A stretch of 20,731 bases of DNA from an uncultured Bacilli bacterium. Lineage in GTDB: Bacteria; Bacillota_I; Bacilli_A; RF39; UBA660. Position numbers and translations under genes: made by a program. Every line of letters starts with the position of its first letter. The stretch's first letter is position 1. The stretch spans positions 1-20,731 of the forward strand of contig CANQIM010000004.1 of the NCBI GenBank assembly GCA_947624075.1, given 5' to 3'. Positions 1 through 6,020 of this stretch are shown here, one piece after another. Under the pieces are notes generated by a model. It saw only the letters and a list, made by a program, of their open reading frames with translations. It was not told the DNA's origin and did no database searches.

Positions 1-25
1 AAGTCCTTTGGCTTATTGCTATCAT
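1..25 (-). CDS. Alternative reading: first codons of a minus-strand gene
   Basis: On the minus strand, AAGGAG (33-38) lies seven bases before ATG (23-25), the best-spaced Shine-Dalgarno in the window. Eight codons (M-I-A-I-S-Q-R-T) follow before the edge. If real, the gene runs leftwards out of the window with a leader of about 145 bases from a possible promoter at 177-205. The reading conflicts with the plus-strand membrane tail over the same bases; only one is likely to be correct. The product is not recognised. Confidence 0.27.
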
Positions 26-68
26 TTTATTACTCCTTACCCTATTGGTAATAGCAATAAAAATATGA
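1..68 (+). CDS. Possible C-terminal tail of a membrane protein (partial, 5' end outside window)
   Basis: In the third plus-strand frame, bases 3-65 encode 21 residues, nearly all hydrophobic (ending VIAIKI), followed by TGA at 66-68. This is the length and pattern of one membrane helix ending in a positive residue, as at the C-terminus of a membrane protein. A hairpin with a T-tract at 109-148 could terminate it. Against it: the codons GTC, ATC, CTC and ACC are unlike the AT-rich codon use of the neighbours, and TGA would be the only non-TAA stop in the window. The opposite strand offers a competing reading, a ribosome-binding site and ATG at 25. Nothing about function can be said. Confidence 0.35.
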   Translation, partial: VLWLIAIILLLLTLLVIAIKI

Positions 69-94
69 CACTCAATCAGCATTGATCGAGTGTC
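13..94 (-). promoter_or_regulatory. Two inverted repeats forming a possible leader with occluded ribosome-binding site
   Basis: Bases 67-78 and 83-94 form a 12-pair hairpin (one G-T pair) with loop GCAT. On the minus strand it is followed by ATATTTTTATT, as in a weak terminator or attenuator. Bases 13-21 and 52-60 then pair perfectly (9 bp), with an inner 37-41/47-51 pairing. On the minus strand this encloses AAGGAG and the ATG at 25. This would be a transcription-attenuator plus translation-occluding leader if the minus-strand gene is real. It does not match any riboswitch or ribosomal leader I can recall. If the plus-strand reading is right, the hairpin is simply downstream of its stop. Confidence 0.3.
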
Positions 95-108
95 GAAACT
101 AAATCTTT

Positions 109-148
109 AGAGGCGACATTCACTTGCTCACAAATGTTCCTCTTTTTT
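109..148 (+). terminator. Rho-independent terminator-like hairpin
   Basis: AGAGG (109-113) pairs with CCTCT (139-143), and ACATT (116-120) pairs with AATGT (133-137). A small internal loop and a 12-base loop remain, and six T (143-148) follow. The orientation fits termination of a plus-strand transcript entering from the left. It faces the minus-strand tRNA terminator, as expected for convergent units. Confidence 0.5.
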
Positions 149-176
149 ATTTTATGCAAGTTTCCTTGACGTATTC

Positions 177-205
177 ATAGTAACATAAAAAAGAACTTTT
201 TGCAA
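177..205 (-). promoter_or_regulatory. Possible sigma-A promoter inside the tRNA terminator
   Basis: On the minus strand TTGCAA (200-205) and TACTAT (177-182) are separated by 17 bases, with a TGT extension before the -10 element. Each hexamer matches the consensus at four of six positions. It would start RNA near 170, upstream of the candidate leader and ATG at 25. It lies within the terminator stem of the tRNA, so chance similarity is possible. Confidence 0.25.
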
Positions 206-210
206 GTTCT
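186..210 (-). terminator. Rho-independent terminator of tRNA-Thr
   Basis: On the minus strand AGAACTT (204-210) pairs with AAGTTCT (192-198) around a five-base loop, followed by six T. It lies about 40 bases past the tRNA 3' end and is well formed. Confidence 0.75.
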
Positions 211-249
211 CTATACAAAAGCTCGAAAAAGTTCGAACAGATTCGTCAA

Positions 250-325
250 TGGTGCCGATTAAAAGACTTGAACTTTCGACCTACTCATTACGAATGAGTT
301 GCTCTACCAACTGAGCTAAATCGGC
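250..325 (-). tRNA. tRNA-Thr (anticodon CGT)
   Basis: A complete 76-base cloverleaf reads on the minus strand: acceptor GCCGATT/AATCGGC, D arm GCTC...GAGC with AGTTGGTA loop, anticodon stem ACTCA/TGAGT with loop TTCGTAA, five-base variable loop, and T arm with TTCAAGT loop. The discriminator is A and the 3' CCA is encoded (250-252). The anticodon CGT reads the Thr codon ACG. It stands alone, with its own terminator at 186-210. Only a weak promoter candidate (TAAAAT) can be seen upstream. Confidence 0.96.
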
Positions 326-415
326 AACTAATATTATTTTAAACTAAAACTAGCAAAAAGAAAAGTATATTTGCTAAAATTAGACATAAAATAAAGTAAA
401 GAAAGGATTGATTTT

Positions 416-874
416 GTGAACAAATTATTAAGAAATATTTTTTATATATTTCTTCCTATTGTACTAGGTTCATTAGTTGGAATAATTATTTCTAAATATA
501 TGGATTATTCTCAATTAATTAAGCCACCACTTGCACCACCTAAAATATTCTTCCCTATTGCTTGGAGTATTATCTATCTTTTAATGGGAATATCTTATTA
601 TCTATTTAGAAAGAAAATTAATTTGAAGTATTCTTTTGAAGTAAAAATTTATTATTTACAATTAATTGTTAATTTACTTTGGTCGATAATTTTCTTTATA
701 TTTAAATGGCGATTTATTGCGATATTATGGATACTTTTCTTAGATTATTTAGTTATCTATATGATAAAACTATTTAAAAATAAAGTTCCATTATCAGCAT
801 ATTTAAATTATTTCTATTTGGCTTGGATAATATTTGCTAGTTATTTAACGATTGGTATATATATTTTAAATTAA
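416..874 (+). CDS. tspO: TspO/MBR family membrane protein
   Basis: This 152-residue, five-helix integral membrane protein belongs to the TspO/peripheral benzodiazepine receptor family, whose bacterial members bind porphyrins and other hydrophobic ligands. Visible family signatures are KPPLAPPKIFFPIAW followed by LLMG (36-58), LQLIVNLLWSIIFF (81-94) and YFYLAWIIFASYL (132-144); the usual Pro of the last motif (PYLxW) is Phe here. Helices lie at about 9-26, 46-66, 78-97, 100-118 and 127-149. The length is typical. It starts with GTG at 416, eight bases after GAAAGGA (401-407). It is the only clear complete plus-strand gene and stands alone, ending in a terminator at its stop codon. The physiological ligand in this organism is unknown. 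Confidence 0.9.
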   Translation: MNKLLRNIFYIFLPIVLGSLVGIIISKYMDYSQLIKPPLAPPKIFFPIAWSIIYLLMGISYYLFRKKINLKYSFEVKIYYLQLIVNLLWSIIFFIFKWRFIAILWILFLDYLVIYMIKLFKNKVPLSAYLNYFYLAWIIFASYLTIGIYILN

Positions 875-893
875 AAGACTAATGTCTTTTTTT
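873..893 (+). terminator. Rho-independent terminator of tspO
   Basis: AAAAGAC (873-879) pairs with GTCTTTT (884-890) around TAAT, followed by further T to 893. The stem begins inside the TAA stop codon of tspO. Confidence 0.8.
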
Positions 894-896
894 AAT

Positions 897-927
897 GAAA
901 AAAAATAGAGATAATTTTGTCTCTATT
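897..927 (-). terminator. Rho-independent terminator of the S66 peptidase unit
   Basis: On the minus strand AATAGAGA (920-927) pairs with TCTCTATT (904-911) around an eight-base loop, followed by a T-run and TTCATT. It ends the leftward transcript from the peptidase gene, about 100 bases past its stop, and lies back to back with the tspO terminator. Confidence 0.78.
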
Positions 928-1028
928 AAGATTTACGTGCTAAGAAAAATAATTTCTTTACAATTTTTATAGTCCAAGCAATCGTTTCAATTGTTTATTA
1001 TCTTTCATTTTGGTTTTTAATTTCCAAG

Positions 1029-2060
1029 TTATTTTGTAGCTGATTCTAAAAGAGTTATTTTCTTTTCTTGACAATTTATTTCTATTTTAATTCCTAATGG
1101 TAGAATACCTGTAAAGAAAGCATGTCCTATATTAACGTTATAAATTACTGGCAATTTAGTTTGTTTATATTCAGCTAAAACTTTTTTATATACTTCTTTA
1201 TATTCTTCATAGTATTTTTCTTGATGAGGCTTACCAACAATTATTCCTTTAATAACATTAAGAATTCCTTGTGCTCCTAAATTTCTTAAGTAAGTAGTTA
1301 AAATATTAGGATCTAGATGTTCATCACTCGTTTCAAGTAAAAGAATTTTTCCTTTCCACTCATCAATACTTGGCCAAAGAATAGTACCATTAATTATAGG
1401 AAAAACATCTATACATCCTCCAAGTAGTTGACCAGAAACAGTCTTTTCTCCTTGCAAGATTTCATAACCATGTTCTTCTTTTTTCATTTTCTTAGAAACA
1501 TTAATATTTTCTATAGACCAAGGTACAAAATCATCTGACCAATATTTACTAGAAGGTATTTCATAGTTTTTACTATCTTTAAATAAAATATTTTTTAGAG
1601 CTTCACTCACGTTATCTGGCATTTTACCATAATCAGCTATTTCACACATAATAGATGGGCCATAAAATGATACTAAGTTAGCTTTATGCATCATAAAATG
1701 ATTTACTGTTGAATCTGAATAGCCCATAAATATTTTAGGATTGCTTTTAATAACAGAAAAATCTATATAGGGAAGTAATCTAATTGTATCAGTTCCTCCA
1801 ATAGCACAGAAAATACCTTTGATACTTTTGTCTTTGAAAGCATTCATCAAGTCCTCTGCCCTTTTTTCAGGATGATTATATAAATATGCTATTCCTTTTA
1901 AAGTATTTTTCATAACTACTACTTTTAATCCAAAATCATTTTCTAATCTTTCTTTAGCTATATCATATTTATGAATAAGGCTTTCTTCTCCTAAAAGACC
2001 TGTTGATAAACTTACTATTGCTACCTTATCACCTTTTTTTAATTTATTTGGTTTAATCAT
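1029..2060 (-). CDS. S66 family serine peptidase (LD-carboxypeptidase / MccF-like)
   Basis: This cytoplasmic serine peptidase of family S66 includes LD-carboxypeptidases, which trim the terminal D-Ala from murein tetrapeptides during wall recycling, and MccF proteins, which cleave amide bonds of microcin C-type aminoacyl-nucleotide toxins. The Ser-Glu-His triad is visible: Ser115 in MGYSDST, Glu243 in LLLETSDEH and His313 in NIGHAFF, with FCAIGGTD and LLGGCID also typical. The total of about 343 residues and the spacing are closer to MccF than to short LdcA enzymes. I place the start at ATG 2060 because GAGGTGA lies 5-6 bases upstream; the in-frame GTG at 2067-2069 is part of that ribosome-binding site. 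No signal peptide is seen. The 51-base gap to the upstream gene holds TATACT (2080-2085) but a poor -35, so it may be co-transcribed with the pair upstream. The choice between murein recycling and toxin immunity is open. Confidence 0.9.
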   Translation of the reverse strand: MIKPNKLKKGDKVAIVSLSTGLLGEESLIHKYDIAKERLENDFGLKVVVMKNTLKGIAYLYNHPEKRAEDLMNAFKDKSIKGIFCAIGGTDTIRLLPYIDFSVIKSNPKIFMGYSDSTVNHFMMHKANLVSFYGPSIMCEIADYGKMPDNVSEALKNILFKDSKNYEIPSSKYWSDDFVPWSIENINVSKKMKKEEHGYEILQGEKTVSGQLLGGCIDVFPIINGTILWPSIDEWKGKILLLETSDEHLDPNILTTYLRNLGAQGILNVIKGIIVGKPHQEKYYEEYKEVYKKVLAEYKQTKLPVIYNVNIGHAFFTGILPLGIKIEINCQEKKITLLESATK

Positions 2061-2111
2061 TTTCTTCACCTCTAGATTAAGTATATACCATTATTATTTT
2101 TTAGAAAAGAA

Positions 2112-3941
2112 TTATTTATAAGTATAAACCTTTTTATCATCTAAGGCATCACAAACAGTATCAATTTCTTCATCAGTTAAAATAATGTCTTTAAATAGAG
2201 CTTTTTTTGTATCTTCTAAACTATTTGTATTCAAATTTCTTTTTACTTTATTTTTGGAAAAGATTACACCATTTATATTAATAGTTCTGCTAGTAGATGA
2301 AAATTTATCTAAATCAACAGTCCCTTCATCATCACTAATAGGGATAATGCCGTTATGAATATATTTAAATATATTTTCATCGTCTACATAGAAATTTTTT
2401 AAACTCAAATAAGACTTTAATTCATCACTAGTATTAATTTTTATGTTTAATGCTTTCAAAATATATAGTCTATCAAGCTTTTTATTATTTAAAAGGCCTA
2501 AGTTTTCTTCTAAAAACTTCTCCATACCTAGCTCTAAAAGTTTATCAATAATACTAATTAGGTCTTTTTCTTTTAAAAAGTTATAATTAGAAGTACTTTT
2601 CATGCTATTTAACAAGTTATATTTTTTTAATACTTCAATATTAGTAGAAAATAAAGTATTATCAATAAGTAAAATTTTAGCTGATGCAATAAAACTGTTA
2701 GGGTTTATATTTTCCTTTTCTAAAACTTTAATATTATTAGTTAAGTTACTATGTTCAATACTTGGTAATAAAATTAAATAATTATTTTTGATTAATTTTT
2801 TATTTATAATATTTCTTTCTAAATAAAGATTTATTTCTTCAATAATACTTAAAGAAGAATTTTCTAAAATATAAATTATAGTATTATTATCAAGATTAAA
2901 TTTCTTTAGTAATTGTAAAGATTTATTTAAATCTTCATAAGAAATTCGTAATAATGAAGAAGATAGATAATTGATATTATAGCTATTTAGTAGACTTTGA
3001 TATTTTATTTTTTTATTATTACTCAATTCTTTATGTTTTATATCTATATCTGAATATATTTTTTCATTATGCATATATATTAATTTTAAAGCATCAAGTC
3101 TTAGATATTCTGGTAGTTTTTCAATCATTTCTTGAAAATTGGTTATTTCAGTATTAGTAGTTGTTTCTAAAGTATTAATAAATTCTTTTAAAGGCTGTTC
3201 CTTCTTATCTATTTTTGCAAGACGAGATGATTCTTTTCTTTTTAATTTTTCATTATATTTAAAAAGAGTGTTAAGTTGGTCATAAACGTATTGAATGTGT
3301 TTTTGGATTTTTTTAGTTATTCTTTCTTGATATACTATGTCTTCGGTAATTTTGGGGTATTTAATTAAGGTTTCAAAATCACAAACTAGTTTTATATTCC
3401 CAATAATTCTTTTTACATCCCATATTTCAAAACCATATTTTTTTAGTAAATCGACTAATTTTACAATCATAGATCTATCTAAATCGTAATCATGAATGGT
3501 ATTTTGAACTTCTAGAAAATCATTTTCTAGAAATTCAAGTACTTTATTATTATTCAATGTATTTGTTATTATTTCCTTAGGATTAGAGATACTAAAATTA
3601 CTTATAAAGGCTGTTAGTAAATCAGTTTCATTTAAACGAATAATTTTTAAAATACTTTCACACATTAAATTTATATCATTAGGGTTAGAAATCTTTATAA
3701 GCTGTTTTACTGGTAATAATACTTCCCTAGCCTGTTCTAAAGTAAATTCATTTCTTTTACTTAAGAAAAGGCAAATAGCCAAATCATATAAATCAATTGT
3801 ATCAAAGTCGCTAGCAACAATTCCTTTATATTTATTAGTAAAATTAGCAAAAAATTCAAGGAGTGAATTATCAGCTTTTTTTAGTTCTTCTAAATTATTT
3901 ATTTCATCATTTATTTTTGATACTAATTCCTCTTTAGTCAT
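2112..3941 (-). CDS. Unknown alpha-helical repeat protein (609 aa)
   Basis: I do not recognise this gene. The protein is rich in Leu, Ile, Asn and Lys and predicted almost wholly helical, with no signal peptide or membrane helix, so probably cytoplasmic. A Lys/Glu-rich coiled-coil-like stretch spans about 205-250. Residues about 340-505 contain five or six degenerate helical repeats of about 30-36 residues with the pattern IxxLxxxN-I-xxxxxxxxxxxLL (IKVLEKENI, IEVLKKYNL, IDKLLELGM), like an alpha-solenoid. The spacing recalls mTERF-type repeats, but that is only a resemblance. The C-terminus has a distinct block, SRTININGVIFSKNKVKRNL (551-570), then an acidic helix. The ATG overlaps the 318-residue gene by eight bases (ATGACTAA) and has AAAGGTGA seven bases upstream, so the two are translationally coupled and probably work together. 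The role is unknown. Confidence 0.8.
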   Translation of the reverse strand: MTKEELVSKINDEINNLEELKKADNSLLEFFANFTNKYKGIVASDFDTIDLYDLAICLFLSKRNEFTLEQAREVLLPVKQLIKISNPNDINLMCESILKIIRLNETDLLTAFISNFSISNPKEIITNTLNNNKVLEFLENDFLEVQNTIHDYDLDRSMIVKLVDLLKKYGFEIWDVKRIIGNIKLVCDFETLIKYPKITEDIVYQERITKKIQKHIQYVYDQLNTLFKYNEKLKRKESSRLAKIDKKEQPLKEFINTLETTTNTEITNFQEMIEKLPEYLRLDALKLIYMHNEKIYSDIDIKHKELSNNKKIKYQSLLNSYNINYLSSSLLRISYEDLNKSLQLLKKFNLDNNTIIYILENSSLSIIEEINLYLERNIINKKLIKNNYLILLPSIEHSNLTNNIKVLEKENINPNSFIASAKILLIDNTLFSTNIEVLKKYNLLNSMKSTSNYNFLKEKDLISIIDKLLELGMEKFLEENLGLLNNKKLDRLYILKALNIKINTSDELKSYLSLKNFYVDDENIFKYIHNGIIPISDDEGTVDLDKFSSTSRTININGVIFSKNKVKRNLNTNSLEDTKKALFKDIILTDEEIDTVCDALDDKKVYTYK

Positions 3942-4890
3942 TCTTATTCACCTTTACTTTTTCTTTCTCTTTTGAAGATGTAAGAATATTAAATATTTCC
4001 TGTTCATAAACTTTATTTTCTTCGATAAATTCTGGATTATCAATTAAAGCTTTAATAACATCTTTTACAGCAAAGTAATCAGTAACTTTTTGATCAAGTG
4101 ATGAACGATAACCATTATCATTAGTAGTTTTTTTAATAAAAGCTGATATAATGGCATAAGTATTTTTAGCAAGTCTTTCATAAAGAACTCTTACTTGAAA
4201 ACCTTTTACTTCTAGTATGCCTGTTATATTATCATTGTTTTGAAAACGTTTAGCATTTTTAAAAGTGCCGTTTTTAATAGATAAAATTAAATCTAAAAAT
4301 GCTGGGTAATATTCTAAAGGCATTTTTTCAAGTTCGTTAATTACTCTAATATTACCACTTATTGTAGGTATAAATATCAAAGTATTTTCAACTGGTAAGT
4401 CTTTTTCTTCATTGGGTAAAAGAACATTTTTTAAGTAAAGTAATTTTTCTTTTTCAAAAGCCTTTTCTTCTTCAAAAAGGATTATCTCCTCTTGAGATAA
4501 ATCTTCATCTTTAATAAATCCTTCTATGTCACTGATACTTTTAATTACTTCTAATTGTAATCGGTATATAATTCTTTCATAATTGTAATTACTTTTTTCT
4601 GGTAAAATTTTGGGAAACATTTCCTTTAAAGTTTGCTTAGTTAGCTTATTTAATTTTTTTAAATAAAATGCTATCTCTTCTTCAAAAGCGTTATCTTTAG
4701 TTATATTAGTAGTTTCGTTTTTAGCTACTTCAAGAGGTTTATTTAGCACTATTTCACACTTTTCATCAGAAAAATTAGTCATCTTAGATATTTCCTCTAA
4801 CTTTTCTTTCATTACTGCTTTGTTCTTGTTCATTATAACTAGAAGTTTTTCTAAATTTACATCATCTAAGTTAGCTTGTATAAATTCCAT
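3934..4890 (-). CDS. Unknown protein with RelE/HigB (Gp49)-like C-terminal half (318 aa)
   Basis: Residues 1-165 are helical and highly charged, with no recognisable domain. Residues about 167-274 read like the Gp49/HigB branch of the RelE toxin fold: a helix region INELEKMPLEYYPAFLDLIL, then a conserved-looking strand series ILEVKGFQVRVLYERLAK, then AIISAFIKKTTND. In HigB-type toxins this corresponds to LYELRxxxxxxRVLY and LLHGFxKKTxKTP, including the Arg and Lys pair of the active-site strand. The tail 275-318 is Lys/Glu-rich. A free-standing HigB toxin is about 100-120 residues, so this would be an unusual fusion or a relative used for another purpose. ATG 4890 follows GGGG (4905-4908) by 14 bases, longer than normal, and an in-frame TAA upstream excludes an earlier start. 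The gene overlaps the downstream 609-residue gene by eight bases. No antitoxin with a helix-turn-helix is visible nearby. Confidence 0.8.
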   Translation of the reverse strand: MEFIQANLDDVNLEKLLVIMNKNKAVMKEKLEEISKMTNFSDEKCEIVLNKPLEVAKNETTNITKDNAFEEEIAFYLKKLNKLTKQTLKEMFPKILPEKSNYNYERIIYRLQLEVIKSISDIEGFIKDEDLSQEEIILFEEEKAFEKEKLLYLKNVLLPNEEKDLPVENTLIFIPTISGNIRVINELEKMPLEYYPAFLDLILSIKNGTFKNAKRFQNNDNITGILEVKGFQVRVLYERLAKNTYAIISAFIKKTTNDNGYRSSLDQKVTDYFAVKDVIKALIDNPEFIEENKVYEQEIFNILTSSKEKEKVKVNKND

Positions 4891-4911
4891 GTATTATTCT
4901 AAAACCCCTTT

Positions 4912-4940
4912 CAAAAAATAAGTAGTCTAAAAACTACTTA
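4912..4940 (-). terminator. Intrinsic terminator or attenuator before the 318/609 pair
   Basis: On the minus strand TAAGTAGT (4933-4940) pairs with ACTACTTA (4919-4926) around TTTTAG, followed at once by six T. It sits 14 bases after the stop of the 99-residue gene. Its T-tract runs directly into the GAAAGGGG before the 318-residue gene, leaving no room for a separate promoter between them. Confidence 0.75.
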
Positions 4941-4953
4941 AAATGATCTCTTT

Positions 4954-5253
4954 TTATTTTATACTTGCACAAATTAATGTATCTTCAAATGTTTTTGGTG
5001 TAAGAGCAATTTCTAATGATTTAGAAGCCTTACCATTTTTTATATTTTCAACAAGGTTATATTCAATATCAACATAGTCGTTTTGTTTAAGAGAAGTCTT
5101 TTCAAAATTTATAACTTTGTTGAAGGTAATTTCATTAGTAATATCTTTAACAATTAAAATAGTAGATCCATTTTCTAAGCCTATAGCTTTTTCAACTATT
5201 CCAATACTTTTAATAGTTTGATTTTGTGCATTATTAAGACTTTGTTTTAACAT
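4954..5253 (-). CDS. Unknown small beta-rich protein (99 aa)
   Basis: I do not recognise this gene. The protein has alternating hydrophobic strands (SIGIVEKAI, STILIVKDI, VINFEKTSL, YVDIEYNLVENI, LEIALTP) with a Gly/Asp turn pattern. This could form a small beta barrel of OB type, but that is a guess from the pattern alone. No signal peptide is present. ATG 5253 has AAAGGGGTG seven bases upstream and a near-consensus promoter at 5285-5313, so this is probably a well-expressed gene. A terminator lies 14 bases past its stop; read-through would carry transcription into the 318/609 pair. Confidence 0.75.
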   Translation of the reverse strand: MLKQSLNNAQNQTIKSIGIVEKAIGLENGSTILIVKDITNEITFNKVINFEKTSLKQNDYVDIEYNLVENIKNGKASKSLEIALTPKTFEDTLICASIK

Positions 5254-5284
5254 ACAAACACCCCTTTCTTAAATATGGCTTATT

Positions 5285-5313
5285 ATTATAGCACAAAAGG
5301 AGCATCTTGACAA
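5285..5313 (-). promoter_or_regulatory. Strong sigma-A promoter of the 99-aa gene
   Basis: On the minus strand TTGTCA (5308-5313), exactly 17 bases, then TATAAT (5285-5290), with a TG one base before the -10 (TGCTATAAT). The predicted start near 5278 gives a short leader containing AAAGGGGTG. It is probably also the nearest promoter for the 318/609 pair by read-through. Confidence 0.85.
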
Positions 5314-5479
5314 GTAAAATTCTATTTATGAAATGTAACTTAGCTAAATTTTTAGTTTTTCTTAAAGACAAACACATTTATAAAAATTGAATTTAACATT
5401 CATAAAACACCTTTTATTTGAATATATATTAATTTTCCTAGAAAAATAATTGGCTTAAGAGTTAAATATTTTCGTATAG

Positions 5480-5941
5480 TTAAACATTAATATAAAAATT
5501 AGTTACAATATTTCTTTTTATTTTTGAAGTAGTATTTTCTTTGATGGAAAAAATAGCTAACAGTTTATTTTGAATATATGTTACACAATCTTTATATTTA
5601 TCTTTTATTTTATCATTGCCCATACATAAATACCAAAGATGATCAATTATCCAAGACTGATCAACTGTTTGACCATCATACGCATCAGCTAATAAGAGTT
5701 TTATATAGTCTTTTATAATTTTATCTATTTCCTCATCCAATAATCTGACTTTTAAAACGTTATAAATTGTTTCAAAAATTGCAGTCATGTCACTTTCTGT
5801 CAAAGCAAACTGACAGTTTAAAATTTTACATTTTTTGACTAAATCATTATTTAATTCTTCTAAATACTCCTTAGAAAGCATTCTTTTGCCATGTGCTTTA
5901 TTATGTAATTTTAATAATATATTATATTGTAAATTGTTCAT
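5480..5941 (-). CDS. Unknown helical protein (153 aa)
   Basis: I do not recognise this gene. The protein is predicted mostly helical, with Lys/Asp/Glu-rich surface residues, a Trp pair in SWIIDHLWYLCMG (residues 96-108) and four Cys scattered without a zinc-site pattern. There is no signal peptide or membrane helix. ATG 5941 has AGGTGA (5948-5953) about seven bases upstream, and a promoter candidate overlaps the end of the giant gene's terminator. No clear terminator is seen in the 166 bases between its stop and the next promoter. It appears to be a monocistronic cytoplasmic protein of unknown role. Confidence 0.72.
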   Translation of the reverse strand: MNNLQYNILLKLHNKAHGKRMLSKEYLEELNNDLVKKCKILNCQFALTESDMTAIFETIYNVLKVRLLDEEIDKIIKDYIKLLLADAYDGQTVDQSWIIDHLWYLCMGNDKIKDKYKDCVTYIQNKLLAIFSIKENTTSKIKRNIVTNFYINV

Positions 5942-5959
5942 AAAATCTCACCTAATTTA

Positions 5960-5987
5960 ATAATATCACAATCAAAAACAATAACAA
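5960..5987 (-). promoter_or_regulatory. Promoter of the 153-aa gene
   Basis: On the minus strand TTGTTA (5982-5987), 16 bases, TATTAT (5960-5965), with TGA directly before the -10. The -35 lies inside the T-tract of the giant gene's terminator. The predicted start near 5953 would leave a leader of only about 12 bases beginning at the Shine-Dalgarno. Confidence 0.5.
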
Positions 5988-6020
5988 AGAAAAACAGCTA
6001 ATTAAATTTAATTAACTGTT
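5983..6020 (-). terminator. Palindromic terminator of the giant protease gene
   Basis: Bases 5993-6020 form a near-perfect 28-base palindrome (AACAGTTAATTA against TAATTAGCTGTT on the minus strand, one G-T pair), followed by TTTTTCTTTG. It includes the TAA stop (6012-6014) and the last Asn-Ser codons of the giant gene. Confidence 0.75.

Noticed and set aside
967..1008. Minus-strand 13-codon frame after the S66 peptidase gene (M-K-D-N-K-Q-L-K...)
   Set aside because: No convincing Shine-Dalgarno and far too short; it lies in the untranslated stretch before the terminator.
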